Positions 1 to 9,504 of a DNA stretch of 64,000 bases are shown here, in pieces. How positions within the stretch are numbered: position 1 is the first letter of the stretch; each line of letters begins with the position of its first letter. Where the stretch lies: the NCBI GenBank assembly GCA_037974335.1, contig CM075760.1, positions 43,776,103-43,840,102 of the forward strand, written 5' to 3'. Both the position numbers and the translations under genes were made by a program. Below the pieces are notes generated by a model. It made no database searches and was not told the DNA's origin. It was given only the letters and a program-made list of their open reading frames with translations. The DNA comes from Prionace glauca (Eukaryota > Chordata > Chondrichthyes > Carcharhiniformes > Carcharhinidae).

Positions 1-250
1 GGTCTCTGTGGAAGTGCTTTCCTTTCAACCTCACACCATTTAGGAAATACTTTATACTTCTGTTTTTTGTTTTGTTTCCGACCATAGTTGATAACTTAAT
101 ACTTAGTCACTTTTTATCCCATCTGCCATGTCTGTGTGCATTCACTCAGCCGGTCCAAATCTCCTTGAAACGCCATTGCGTCCTCATCTCCGTAATGCCT
201 GTGCCATCAGCATGGTGTGAATAGTTAAATTTGGTCTCCACTTCAAGTTT
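1..250 (-). repeat. CR1-like LINE relic (RT region)
   Basis: On the minus strand this resembles the stretch of CR1-type reverse transcriptase just after the FADD motif, where the text for 'atggcagatg' and 'aagtgtgag' is usual. A second, better preserved copy of the same stretch lies at 650-905. It is heavily decayed and has no open frame. Confidence 0.45.
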
Positions 251-283
251 CTGAGTATGTTTCAGCCTCTGTGCTTGTTTTTG

Positions 284-521
284 GGCATGTACGTTTCTCA
301 ATACCTCAGTCTGTGTGTCTCCGTGTGTCTCTAAATCTGTGTGCGTGTCTGTTTTTGTGTGTGTACACGCATGTGTACAAGCAGACACATACGCCTGTAT
401 GTGTCTGCTTGTCTGTGTGACTGTCTAGGGCCATGCAAATGTACTTCATTCTCAAAGGAACATAAGGGCAGGAGTAGGCAATCTGGCCCGCAAATAGTGC
501 TCCAACATTCAAACAGTTCAT

Positions 522-555
<34 letters not shown>

Positions 556-575
556 TACACACGTGTACACTCATA
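284..575. repeat. GT/CA-rich simple sequence
   Basis: Interrupted (GT)n from about 284 to 420 and a clean (CA)n at 522-550. The open frames crossing it, rich in Cys-Val or Thr-His, are products of the dinucleotide and not genes. Confidence 0.85.
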
Positions 576-649
576 TTCCTATTTTGTTAGACAAATATGT
601 AACATTCGTTTTCCATTTTCTTGCTGTGCCTCCATGTTAGCTTTTATTG

Positions 650-905
650 TCCCATGAACAAGGACACCCCCTTCTCTATGGGAACAGCTCTGTCCAATCT
701 CACACCACTTTGGAACTAATCGGCCTTTCTGATGTATTTTTTTCTGCCAGAGAGGATAACTTCCCACATATTCAGATTTTATTCCATCTGCCATGTTTTG
801 CCCATTGACTCAGCCTGTCCCAAATCCCTTCAAGTCATTCATGTATCCGCCTCCTCATTAAGTGCGTGTCAGCACCAAGATTGGGAATATTTTATTTGGT
901 CCCCA
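650..905 (-). repeat. CR1-like LINE relic (RT region)
   Basis: Near-consensus wording for the post-FADD part of CR1-like RT on the minus strand ('ttccatctgccatgttttgc', 'ctcagcctgtcccaaatccc'). It is paralogous to 1-250. The GT tract 906-1020 follows directly. Confidence 0.5.
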
Positions 906-1020
906 AATCCAGCCTGTATGTGTTTGTGTGTGGTTCTGTGTATGTGTGTCTCCCAATGTGTCAGTGTGTGTCTCTCTGCATGTATCTGGGTATGACTGCC
1001 TCGAGGTGCATGTGTGTGTG
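906..1020. repeat. GT-rich simple sequence
   Basis: Interrupted (GT)n ending exactly where the tail of the next LINE starts. Confidence 0.8.
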
Positions 1021-2750
1021 TCATAGAATCATAGAGGTTTACACCATGGAAACAGACTTTTGGCCGAAATTGTTCATCCCGCCTTTTTTTAAGTCCGAAG
1101 CTAATCCCAATTGCCTGCATTTGGCCCATATTCCTCTATACCCATCGTACCCATGTAATGGTACAAAAGACAAAATTGTACTCGTCTCTACTAATACCTC
1201 TGGCAGTTTGTTCCAGACACTCACCACCCTCTAGGTGAAAAAAAAATGCCCTTCTGGACACTTTTGTATCTCTCTCTCTCTCGCTCTCTCTCTCTCTCAC
1301 ACACACACATACACCTTAAACCCATGCCCTCTAGATTTTGAATCCCCTACCTTTCGGGGAAAAAGAACTATTGACTATCTAGCTGATCTATACCCCTCAT
1401 TATTTTATATATGTCTATGAGATCACCCCTCAGCCTTTACGCTCCAGAGAAAAAAGTCCCAGTCTATCCAACTTCTCCTTACTGCTCAAAGCATCAAGTG
1501 CCAGTAGCATCCTAAAAAAAACATTGTTCTGCACTCTTCATAGTTTAATGATATATTTTCTATGATAGAGTGGCCAGAGCAGTATTCAATATTGCTTTGT
1601 CAATGCCTTGTGCAATTTCAACAAGACGTCCCAACTCCAGTATTCAATGTTCTGACCAATGAAAGTAAGTTTGCCGAATGCCGTCATCACCACTCTGTCC
1701 ACCTGTGAATTCAAGGAACTCTGAACTTATGCCCCTAGATCTCTTCGTTCTGTAACTCCTCCCAAAGCCATACTATTAACTGAGTAAGTCCTACCCTCGT
1801 TCAATCTACCAAAATGCCTCACCTTTCATTTATCTGAGTTAAACTCCATCTGCCAGTTATCAGCCCACTGGCCCAATTGATCAAAATCCCACTGCAATCA
1901 GAAATAACCTTCTTCACTGCCCACTATGCCACAAATCTTGACGTCATCTGAAAACTAACTAACCATGCCTCCTATATTCTCATCCAAATTATTAATATAG
2001 ATGACAAATAACGGTGGATCCAGCACTGATCCCTGAGGCACACCTCTGGTCACAGATCTCCAGTTTGAAAAACAACTCTCTACAACAACTGTCTGACGTC
2101 TGTCATCAAACAAATCTTGTATCCATTTGGCTTCCTCACACTGGAACTCATGAGATTTAACCTTATATAACAGCCTACTATGCAATACCTTGTCAAACGC
2201 CTTGCTAAATTCCATGTAGACAACATCAACTGCATTGCCCTCATCAACCTTCTTGGCTATCCCTTCAAAAATTCAATCAAATTTCTGAGAAATGATTTTC
2301 CACTCACAGAGCCATGCTGACTGTCCCTAATCAGTCCTTGCATCTCTAAATGTCTGCAGAACCTGCCTCTGAAAAACATTTCAACAACTTACCCACCACA
2401 GATGTGAGACTCACTGGCCTGTAGTTTCCAGGCTTTTCCCTGCAGCCCTTTTTAAACAAACATTTGCCACTCTCCAATCTTTAGGCACCTCACCTGTGTC
2501 TAACGATGATTTAAGTATCTCTACTAGGGAACCCGCAAATTTCTCCCTCGCCTCCCACAATATCCTGGGACATACTTCATTAATTTTCGGGGATTCATTT
2601 ATCTCAATGCATTTTAAGAGTTCCAGCACCTCTTTCTCTATTATATTTACACTCCCTAAGACATTATTATTTCTTTCCCCAAGTTCGCTAACAACCATGC
2701 CTTTGTCAACAGTGAATAATGGTGAGAAATATTCAATTAGGATCTCACCC
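1021..2750 (-). repeat. Old CR1-like LINE, 3' part, decayed
   Basis: The low-coordinate end carries an ATTCTATGA-type tail read on the minus strand, the usual 3' signature of CR1 elements. Minus-strand frames at 1955-2215 and 2411-2755 keep recognisable RT blocks: 'FSKAFDKVLHSRL', then '[20 protein letters not shown]', and upstream 'LWEAREKFAGSLVEI' and 'DTGEVPKDWRVANV'. Frames are broken between these blocks, so no RT can be made. A (CT)n/(CA)n tract interrupts it near 1270-1310. The 5' end stops at the GT tract at 2755. Confidence 0.8.
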
Positions 2751-2920
2751 CTGTTTGTGTGTGTGTGTGTGTGTGAACGTGTGTGTGTGTGTCTGTTATG
2801 TTTTTGTGAGCGTGTGTGCATTTGTGTCTGTGCATGTATGTATGTCTGCTTGTGTGCATAGGCATGTGTGCATGTGTCTATGTGTGTGTGAGTGTGTGTG
2901 TGTGTGAGAGAGAGAGAGAA
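2751..2920. repeat. (GT)n tract ending in (GA)n
   Basis: Long interrupted GT array followed by GAGAGAGAGAG at 2908-2918. It lies about 180 bp upstream of the TCR-like constant exon. Confidence 0.85.
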
Positions 2921-3100
2921 CCTTTTCTGTGCCAAGGAAAAAAGATTACTTATCCAGTCTCAGCATTCGGTAAGTTAATGGAGAAACTTACAGAGGGTTA
3001 AGGCTCAGAAAAATGTGGTCTAATCGAATGCCACAGCAGGTTGGGGGATGGCACCCTGTTGGATTCTGATTTTTTACCCTTTTATTTCTTCCATTTTCAG

Positions 3101-3412
3101 AGGCGAAAGACCCGAAAGAACCAAAATTGAGCGTCTTTTACCCGCCAGTGCCACCGGAAGCCCCCAACACCACCACCGCTGCAGTATGTTTGGCCTCGGA
3201 TTTCTCCCCCAAGACAATCAAGCTCTCCCTGTCCAGGGGATCCGACCAGGAGGTCAATGTGACAAGATCCAGTGTCCTATTGGAGAGCGGGAATTACAGG
3301 AGTTCGGGTTTCCTCTCTTTCACCCAATCCGGAAAACCACAAATCATCACGTGCACGGCAGTTCACAATGATCAGAATTACTCTGTAAACATCCCACCCA
3401 CAGCTGAAATTG
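3101..3412 (+). CDS. T-cell receptor delta-like constant-domain exon
   Basis: Single Ig constant-type exon of 312 nt, bounded by a polypyrimidine-AG acceptor (ends 3100) and a GTAAGT donor (starts 3413). It is phase 1 at both ends, as expected for a C exon receiving a J segment. The translation starts AKDPKEPKLSVFYPP and holds the two domain cysteines, in VCLASDF and IITCTAVHN, 55 residues apart. The usual Ig-fold tryptophan is absent from the C strand ('TIKLSLSR'). Absence of that Trp is typical of TCR alpha and delta constant domains and not of beta, gamma or Ig heavy chains. The 'SGNY' to 'TCTAVHND' stretch resembles TRDC ('SGKY', 'TCSVQHD') more than TRAC. I found no J segment upstream and no connecting-peptide or transmembrane exon downstream before LINE relics begin near 3895. 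The gene is therefore partial in this window, or this is an orphan exon. No stop or frameshift interrupts the domain. Alpha/delta class is fairly sure; delta over alpha is a lean. Confidence 0.66.
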
Positions 3413-3424
3413 GTAAGTTTATTT

Positions 3425-3520
3425 TATTTCCATTCATGTGATGTGGGTGTCATTGGCTTGACCAGTATTTATTGCCCATCCTAAATTGCCCTTCAGCAGA
3501 GGGCATTTAAGAGTCACTTT
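3425..3520 (+). repeat. Dispersed repeat, 'TTTATTGCCCATCC' type
   Basis: This short stretch (bringing together 'atgtgatgtgggtgtc' and 'tatttattgcccatcctaa') is repeated in diverged form at 43040-43140. It is a dispersed element of unassigned class. 3521-3894 shows nothing recognisable. Confidence 0.5.
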
Positions 3521-3894
3521 CCGGCCAGACAATGTAAGAACGGCAGATTTCCTTCCCTAAAGGATATTAATGAAGAAGATGAGTTTTCATGATAATCGAC
3601 AATAATTTCATTGATCATCTTTAGACTTTTAATTTCATTTTTTTTAACATTCAAATTTCGCATCAGTCATGGCAAATTTCGACTGCGCATCAGTATTCTA
3701 GGTGGTTGGATTGACAATGCAACTGTGCTACTGCATCCTCTGAGAGTGTTTTATGATAGGAAGAATGTCCACTAAATATTATCCATCCTCTTAACGCCGA
3801 AGGACTCTCAATGTCATCGTCACTCAAACTGTTATCTTTTTGAAAGATTAGCTGACTAATGATTGAAGGCCATTTATTCTAGTCTCGGGACTTC

Positions 3895-4187
3895 ACTGTC
3901 TCAGACCCAATCAGCTTCAGTTGCTTCATCAATCACCTTCAATCCATTGTAAGGTCAGAAGTTGGGATGTTCGCTGATGACTGAACAATGTTCAGTACCA
4001 TTCATGACACCTCAGATCTTGAAGTAATGCATTACAAATGCAGCAATAGCTGGACAATATCTAGGGTTGGACTGAGAAGCTGCCAATAACATTTGCACCA
4101 CCGATGTTCCAGGCAATGACCAACTCCAACAGGAAAGAAGGTAACAATCGGCTCTGGTCATTTAATGGCATTACCATGACTGAAGCA
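3895..4187 (+). repeat. LINE RT relic, plus strand
   Basis: Around 3967-4190 the plus strand resembles a non-LTR RT read through the catalytic FADD (here 'TTCGCTGATGACTG') to a block similar to 'ITFAPHKCQAMTISN'. Stops and shifts break it throughout. It differs from the CR1-like copies elsewhere in the window and fits the I/Jockey-like type only loosely. Confidence 0.5.
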
Positions 4188-4960
4188 AAGAACAAAGAAA
4201 ATTACAGCAAAGGAACAGGCCCTTCTGCCCTCCAAGCCTGCACCGAACATGCTACCCGACAGAACGAAAGCCCCCTACCCTGCCGGGGATCATATCCCTC
4301 TATTCCCGTCCTATTCATGTATTTGTCCAGATGCCGGAATTGCATATGGCACTATAGTTGTGGCCTCACTAATTTTCTATACAACTCCAACATGACTTCT
4401 CCGCTTTGGTAATCTATGGCACAAGTGATAATGGTAAGTGCTCCATACTTTTACACCGCACTACGAAAATGCCCTGCTTTCAGAGTTCTGTGAATAACCA
4501 CGTCAAGGTTCCTTTGTTCCGTTGAACTTCCTCGTATCCTACCATACATTTTGTACTTCGTTGTAAAAATGCTCAATTCAAATTCTATTATCTCACACTT
4601 TTCAGGGCGATATACCACCTGCCACTGATCTGCATATTTGAGCATTTCATCTATATCTTTTTGTAGCCCAATGCACAGCGCACTCTATTAGGCACTCTTC
4701 CATTTTTTTGTTGTTATCAGCAAAATTACTAATCATACCCGCGACAGAGTCATCATTGTGATATTTGCATTATTTCTGATAAATAGGGGGCCAGCACAGA
4801 TCTCTATTGTACACCACTGGTCTCTGGCTTGCAGTCAGTAAAACAGTTCTTTATTATCACCCTCTGCTTCAAAAACTGGGTCAATGTTGAATACATTTTA
4901 TCAAATTACCTAGTATCCTATGTGAATTAACATTGTTTACACGTCTCCCACACAGGACGT
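4188..4960 (-). repeat. CR1-like LINE relic
   Basis: 3' end at about 4188-4230 ('aaaattacagcaaaggaacaggcc', read as its complement). The minus-strand frame 4451-4645 keeps 'ADQWQVVYRPEKCEII', the conserved RT block after FADD. Strongly decayed; it abuts the previous relic in opposite orientation. Confidence 0.6.
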
Positions 4961-5020
4961 TGCCAATGCTTTGCAGCAATCCATATAAACCAGCTAGTTT
5001 CTTCTGGCATCTTTCTGAAC

Positions 5021-6830
5021 ATGATGTGGGTATGCCGGCGTTGGACTGGCGTAAACACAGTAAAAAGTCTGGCAACACCAGGTTTTAGTCCAACCGATTT
5101 ATTTGATAATAGACTCACAAGCTTTCGAGGTTTCCCTCTTCGTCAGGTGAATGGAGAGTTCTGGCCTCAGACAGAGCATATAAAGCACAGACAGTTTAGA
5201 GATTACTGATTAGAATGTGAATCCTTACACCTAACCTGCTGTTCAAGTCTTAAAGTGACTGACAATGTGAGTAGAAGGAGCACTGATCACAGTTTACAGA
5301 GATGTGTATTGTCTCCAGACAATACAGTAAGTGAGGTTTTGCAAACCCAGGCAAGTCCCGGGGGTTACAGATAGTGCGACATGAACCCAAGATCCCTTTT
5401 CATGTCTTTTCAAACCCTTGCCTGGGTTTGCAAAACCTCACTTACTGTGCTGTCTGGAGACAATACACATCTCTTTAACCTGTGATCTGTGCTCCTTCCA
5501 CTCACATTGTCGACCACATTAGGACTTGAACAGCAGGTTAGGTGAAAGGATTCGCATTCTAATCAGTAATCTTTAAACTGTCTGTGCTTTATATGCTCTG
5601 TCCGAGGCCAGAACTCTTCATTCACCTGACGAAGAGGGAGTCCCCTCGAAAGCTTGTGAGTATAGAACATAGAACATTACAGCGCAGAACAGGCCCTTCG
5701 GCCCACGATGCTGCGCCGACCAGTTACAAAAACAATGACCCCCAACCCAAACCAATCCCCTTTCGTCCATAAACCTATCAAACTAGGCGCATTTACAACT
5801 GCAGCAGGCAGGGCATTCCAATCCCTCACCACCCGCTGGGTAAAGAACCTACCCCTGACATCCGTCCTGTAGCTACCCCCCCCCCCTTAATTTAAAGCCA
5901 TGCCCCCGCGTGCTAGCTTTCTCCATCCGAGGAAAAAGGCTATCACTGTCCACCCTATCTAAACCTCTAATCATCTTATATGTTTCAATAAGATCCCGTC
6001 TTAGCCGCCTTCTTTCCAACGAAAACAACCCCAGATCCCTCAGTCTCTCCTCATAGGATCTCTCCACCATCCCAGGCAACATCCTAGTAAACCTCCTCTG
6101 CACCCTCTCCAAAGCCTCCACATCCTTCCTGTAATGTGGGGACCAGAACAGCACACAGTACTCCAAGTGCGGCCCTACCTGAGTAGTGTACAGTTGCAAC
6201 ATGACGCTGCGACTCTTAAATTCAATCCCCCTACTAATAAACGTCAAGATACCGTACGCCTTCTTAACAACCTTATCTACTTGATTCCCAACTTTCAGGG
6301 ATCTATGTACACATACAGCTAGATCCCTCTGTTCATCCACACTATTCAAAGTCCTCCCGTTAGCCCTATACTCAACACATCTGTTGCTCCTACCGAAGTA
6401 AATTACCTCACACTTCTCCGCATTAAATTCCATCCGCCACCTCTCGGCCCAGCTCTGCAACTATCTAAGTCTCGCTGCAGACTATGACACCCTTCCTCAC
6501 AATCTACCACACCTCCGACTTTAGTGTCATCAGCAAAATTACTAATCCACCCAACTATACCCTCATCCAGATCATCATTAAAGATTACAAACAGCAGTGG
6601 CCCCAAAACAGACCCCTGAGGCACACCACTCGTAATCGAACTCCATGATGAATATTTACCATCAACCATCACCCTCTGTCTCCTATCTGATAGCCAATTT
6701 CTGATACAATTTCCTAGATTACCCACAATCCCATACATCTGCATTTTCTGCAGAAGCCTACCATGGTGAACGTTATATATTATCAAATAAATCGGTTGGA
6801 CTAAAACCTGGTGTTGTCACGCTTTTTACT
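5021..6830 (+). mobile_element. Palindromic (foldback-type) element, interrupted by a CR1
   Basis: Begins 'atgatgtgggtatgccgg', carries 'cagtaaaaagtctggcaaca', and has an inverted copy of this end at 6785-6830. The interior also folds back: about 5295-5345 is near-complementary to about 5420-5475. A perfect 12-bp direct repeat, ATCTTTCTGAAC, flanks it at 5009-5020 and 6831-6842. A CR1 copy (5664-6776) sits inside the right inverted arm, so the element proper is about 700 bp. Related copies are at 14608, 17368, 28524 and 47700. It has no protein-coding capacity. Confidence 0.72.
5664..6776 (-). repeat. CR1-like LINE, 5'-truncated, inserted in the palindromic element
   Basis: The 3' tail at 5664-5690 is made of AGAACAT units (TTCTATG on the coding strand). 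The minus-strand frame 6403-6786 keeps '[18 protein letters not shown]' and the catalytic FADD ('[12 protein letters not shown]'). 5873-6460 continues in another frame with the thumb/C-terminal region ('HLEYCVLFWSPHYRKDVEAL', 'ERVQRRFTRMLPGM'). One frame break separates the two blocks near 6455. It belongs to the same subfamily as the copy at 17462-19698. Confidence 0.88.
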
Positions 6831-7313
6831 ATCTTTCTGAACACACAGACTGGCCTCCTCTGCAACGTTGACCATACTTGGAATAAAAATAATTACAGAT
6901 GCAATCACACCCCTCCAAAAAAAATGGCGACCAGAAGTGTACACGACACGATAGTTCTGACCTCCCTAATGTTATAAACACAGAGCATTGCAGATTGTAA
7001 ATGCATGGATACATAATGTCATAAATAGCTGGATACTTAGATCAAATATTCCACTGCGCTAATAGTACAATTCAACACTGATAAATAGACACGATATTGT
7101 TTATTCACTGGTGTCAGTTATTGCACTCCGGTTAGTGATCCACATGCACAATTTGAATTTATTCTTACTTCTATAAAATTCAGAGCGATCGCCTTCACTG
7201 AGATCCAATCTCTAAATTTACAAAATAAATTTAAATACAATAATTTCATTGATCAGTGAGACTGTGAATTTTATTTGTTCATGACAATACTTAAAAGCAT
7301 AGCGATAATATAA

Positions 7314-7661
7314 AATGTTGAGAGGAATAGATAGGGTGGACTCTCAGAGGCTATTTCCCCGGGTTGAAATGGTCGCTACGAGGGGACACAGATTTAAGGT
7401 GCGGGGAGGGAGGTACAGAGGTGATGTTAGGGGTAAGTTTTTCACTCAGAGGGTGGTGAGTGATTGGAATCGGCTGCCGTCGTCGGTGGTGGAGGCGAAC
7501 TCGCTGGGGTCTTTTAAAAGACTTCTGGATGAGTATATGGGGTTTAATGGGATTGGGGGTTATAGATAGGTCTATAGATTGGTGGGGTTGATGCGATCGG
7601 CGCAACTCGAGGGCCGAAGGGCCTGTTTGTGCTGTAATGTTCTATGTTCTATGTTCTATGT
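7314..7661 (+). repeat. CR1-like LINE 3' fragment
   Basis: Plus-strand copy of the last ~350 bp of the 17462-19698 subfamily. Residues 'MLRGIDRVDSQRLFPRVEM' continue to the ORF end near 7569, then the 3' UTR 'gggccgaagggcctgtttgt', then three TTCTATG tail units ending at 7661. It is 5'-truncated by insertion. Confidence 0.88.
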
Positions 7662-8695
7662 TAATACAAGACATTTGATTTACATGTATATCATCATTCA
7701 CGTGGTGCATGTATGGCAGTGAACAGAAGATCAACATGAGACATTTTCATTCAGAATTTAAAAACAGTAAGCCGTTCATTGGGTAGATTATTTTCGTAGC
7801 TTTCTGAATTGGATAGATCATTTTCAGTGTGCAGTAATGAGTCCCTTCTACTGCTCGCAGTCCCTCTGTCTTAAACTGTGAGGTTTTCCATTCCCAAAGC
7901 TTTTAATTTATACACTATATAATCACCTGAGGGACATTGAGGTAGAAGAATGGTTTGACGTTTTTCTTAATACATGAACAAACAGATTACAACATTTAGT
8001 TCAGTGATGGAAAATATTTATTTGTTAATTGACTGATCTCGTTCAAAACATTGGATTCTATTGATCACATTTTTCAACGAATAATACATATCTACTCAAA
8101 CGCCATCAGGCCCATCTCTGGATGTCAGCTTGTTACATCAGTCTGCTCTCCTTTTAGCTATTTCTCAGTGATTACAATATAATATTTGCACTTGCTAATC
8201 AGCGATCCAAGTTTATCTGCCTTACCAGACTGGCTCATTGATTACATTAAATGAATTTTAGCCTTCTGATCTGCCATGTGCCTCACCCTGCCCATGCTTT
8301 CCCGTCTGATGCACAGCCCACTTTTCCTTGAATACTGGACTGGACTTCACTCCAAGCTTTTCATCTGGCCTGTGCCCTACCCAACTGCCTAATTTGTTCC
8401 AAAAACTATGGAGGAGCCTTAGACAACCTGCTCCTGATTCTGATTTTCCTAAGTTTGTAAGCTGATCCTGATCAATTCTACAGCTTTTGGCAAAGAGGAA
8501 TATTAAACATCATTCAGCAGTAGAAGCAGTTAACTTGTCTCTCAGATTGAAGGGAGCCATATATGAATATCCGATTCTCAGTTTCTCAGAATGCCACACA
8601 CAACAATTTTCTAAAACTCTGATCATCAACCACAAAGTGCTGAGTGCCAACTACCCATGCATTAACCAGAGCCTATCACTTGGAATCGTGTAATA
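7662..8695. other. No recognisable feature
   Basis: AT-rich sequence without a supported gene or repeat. The short frame at 8487-8693 has no recognisable motif. Confidence 0.5.
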
Positions 8696-8845
8696 AGAGC
8701 ATAAGACCATAAGACATATAAACAGAATTAGGCCCATCGATTCTGCTCCACCATTCAATCATAGCTAATATTTTCCTGCCTTTTCCACATACCCCTAATC
8801 CCTCTATTAACCAAGAACAGATCTATCTCTGTCTTAAAGGCACTT
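8696..8845 (-). repeat. LINE 3'-end fragment
   Basis: 'aagagcataagaccataaga' followed by 'aattaggcccat' is the complement of a LINE 3' end ending in TCTTATGGTCTTATGC. This is a tail variant different from the TTCTATG and TTCTTATG types. Confidence 0.6.
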
Positions 8846-9016
8846 AGTCAAATATCAAGATACTTGGCACATGAAGTGGCACTTCAAGTGTACACCACAT
8901 TAACCATGCTGGTGATGAAATATTCACCATCCTGGGATGCCAACAGACACACCTACTGAAATATGAAAAGACAATAATCATGGTTATTTAGGTCTTAGTT
9001 TTAACATACTGAAATT

Positions 9017-9468
9017 TTGTCCTTGGTGTTTCCATTGTACTCATTCTGTCTCATTTTTTTTTTCCATTTGTTCCCGCTCTCTGTCTCTATATTTTTGTGT
9101 CTCTCTGTCTCTGGTTGTTTCCTTCTGCCTCACTTTTTGACTCATGTTTCCCCTTTGTCTCATTCTACTCTCTTATTACAACCTCCAATCTTCCTCAGTC
9201 TCCCTTTCTCATTCACTGTATATCACCATTTTCCCCACTCTCTATCCCTATCTATCTTGCTTTGTGTGAGTTTCTCTCTGTCTCTGTTCTTTCTCTCTTT
9301 CTGCCTGCTTCTGTACCTACTAGAAACTATTTCAATCACTGTTGCTCTCCATGTCTTGTGCTTTTCTCTCTCTCTGACAATCTATCCCTCTCACTATCAC
9401 TCTCACTGTTGCTAACACTGCTCTCTCTCTTTATCTGTCACTTTTTCTGTCTCTGTGAGACAGTTTTA
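9017..9468. repeat. CT-rich low-complexity block
   Basis: Pyrimidine-rich sequence downstream of receptor 1. The same block, diverged but collinear, lies at 24540-25075 next to receptor 2, showing that it belongs to the duplicated unit. Ser/Leu/Phe-rich frames across it are artefacts. Confidence 0.85.
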
Positions 9469-9476
9469 TTTATTTT
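9466..9476 (-). promoter_or_regulatory. Poly(A) signal of receptor 1
   Basis: The minus strand reads AATAAATAAAA about 30 nt after the stop codon, a good position for 3' end formation. Confidence 0.55.
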
Positions 9477-9504
9477 TTACAGTATGAATCCCCAACAGGA
9501 AGAG

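Noticed and set aside
2411-2935. A 174-codon minus frame with a Thr-His-rich start
   Set aside because: The first part is (CA)n translation and the rest is LINE RT relic.
1-3100. Searched for TCR J segments (recombination signals, FGxG codons) upstream of the C exon
   Set aside because: None could be recognised; the interval is LINE relics and GT tracts.
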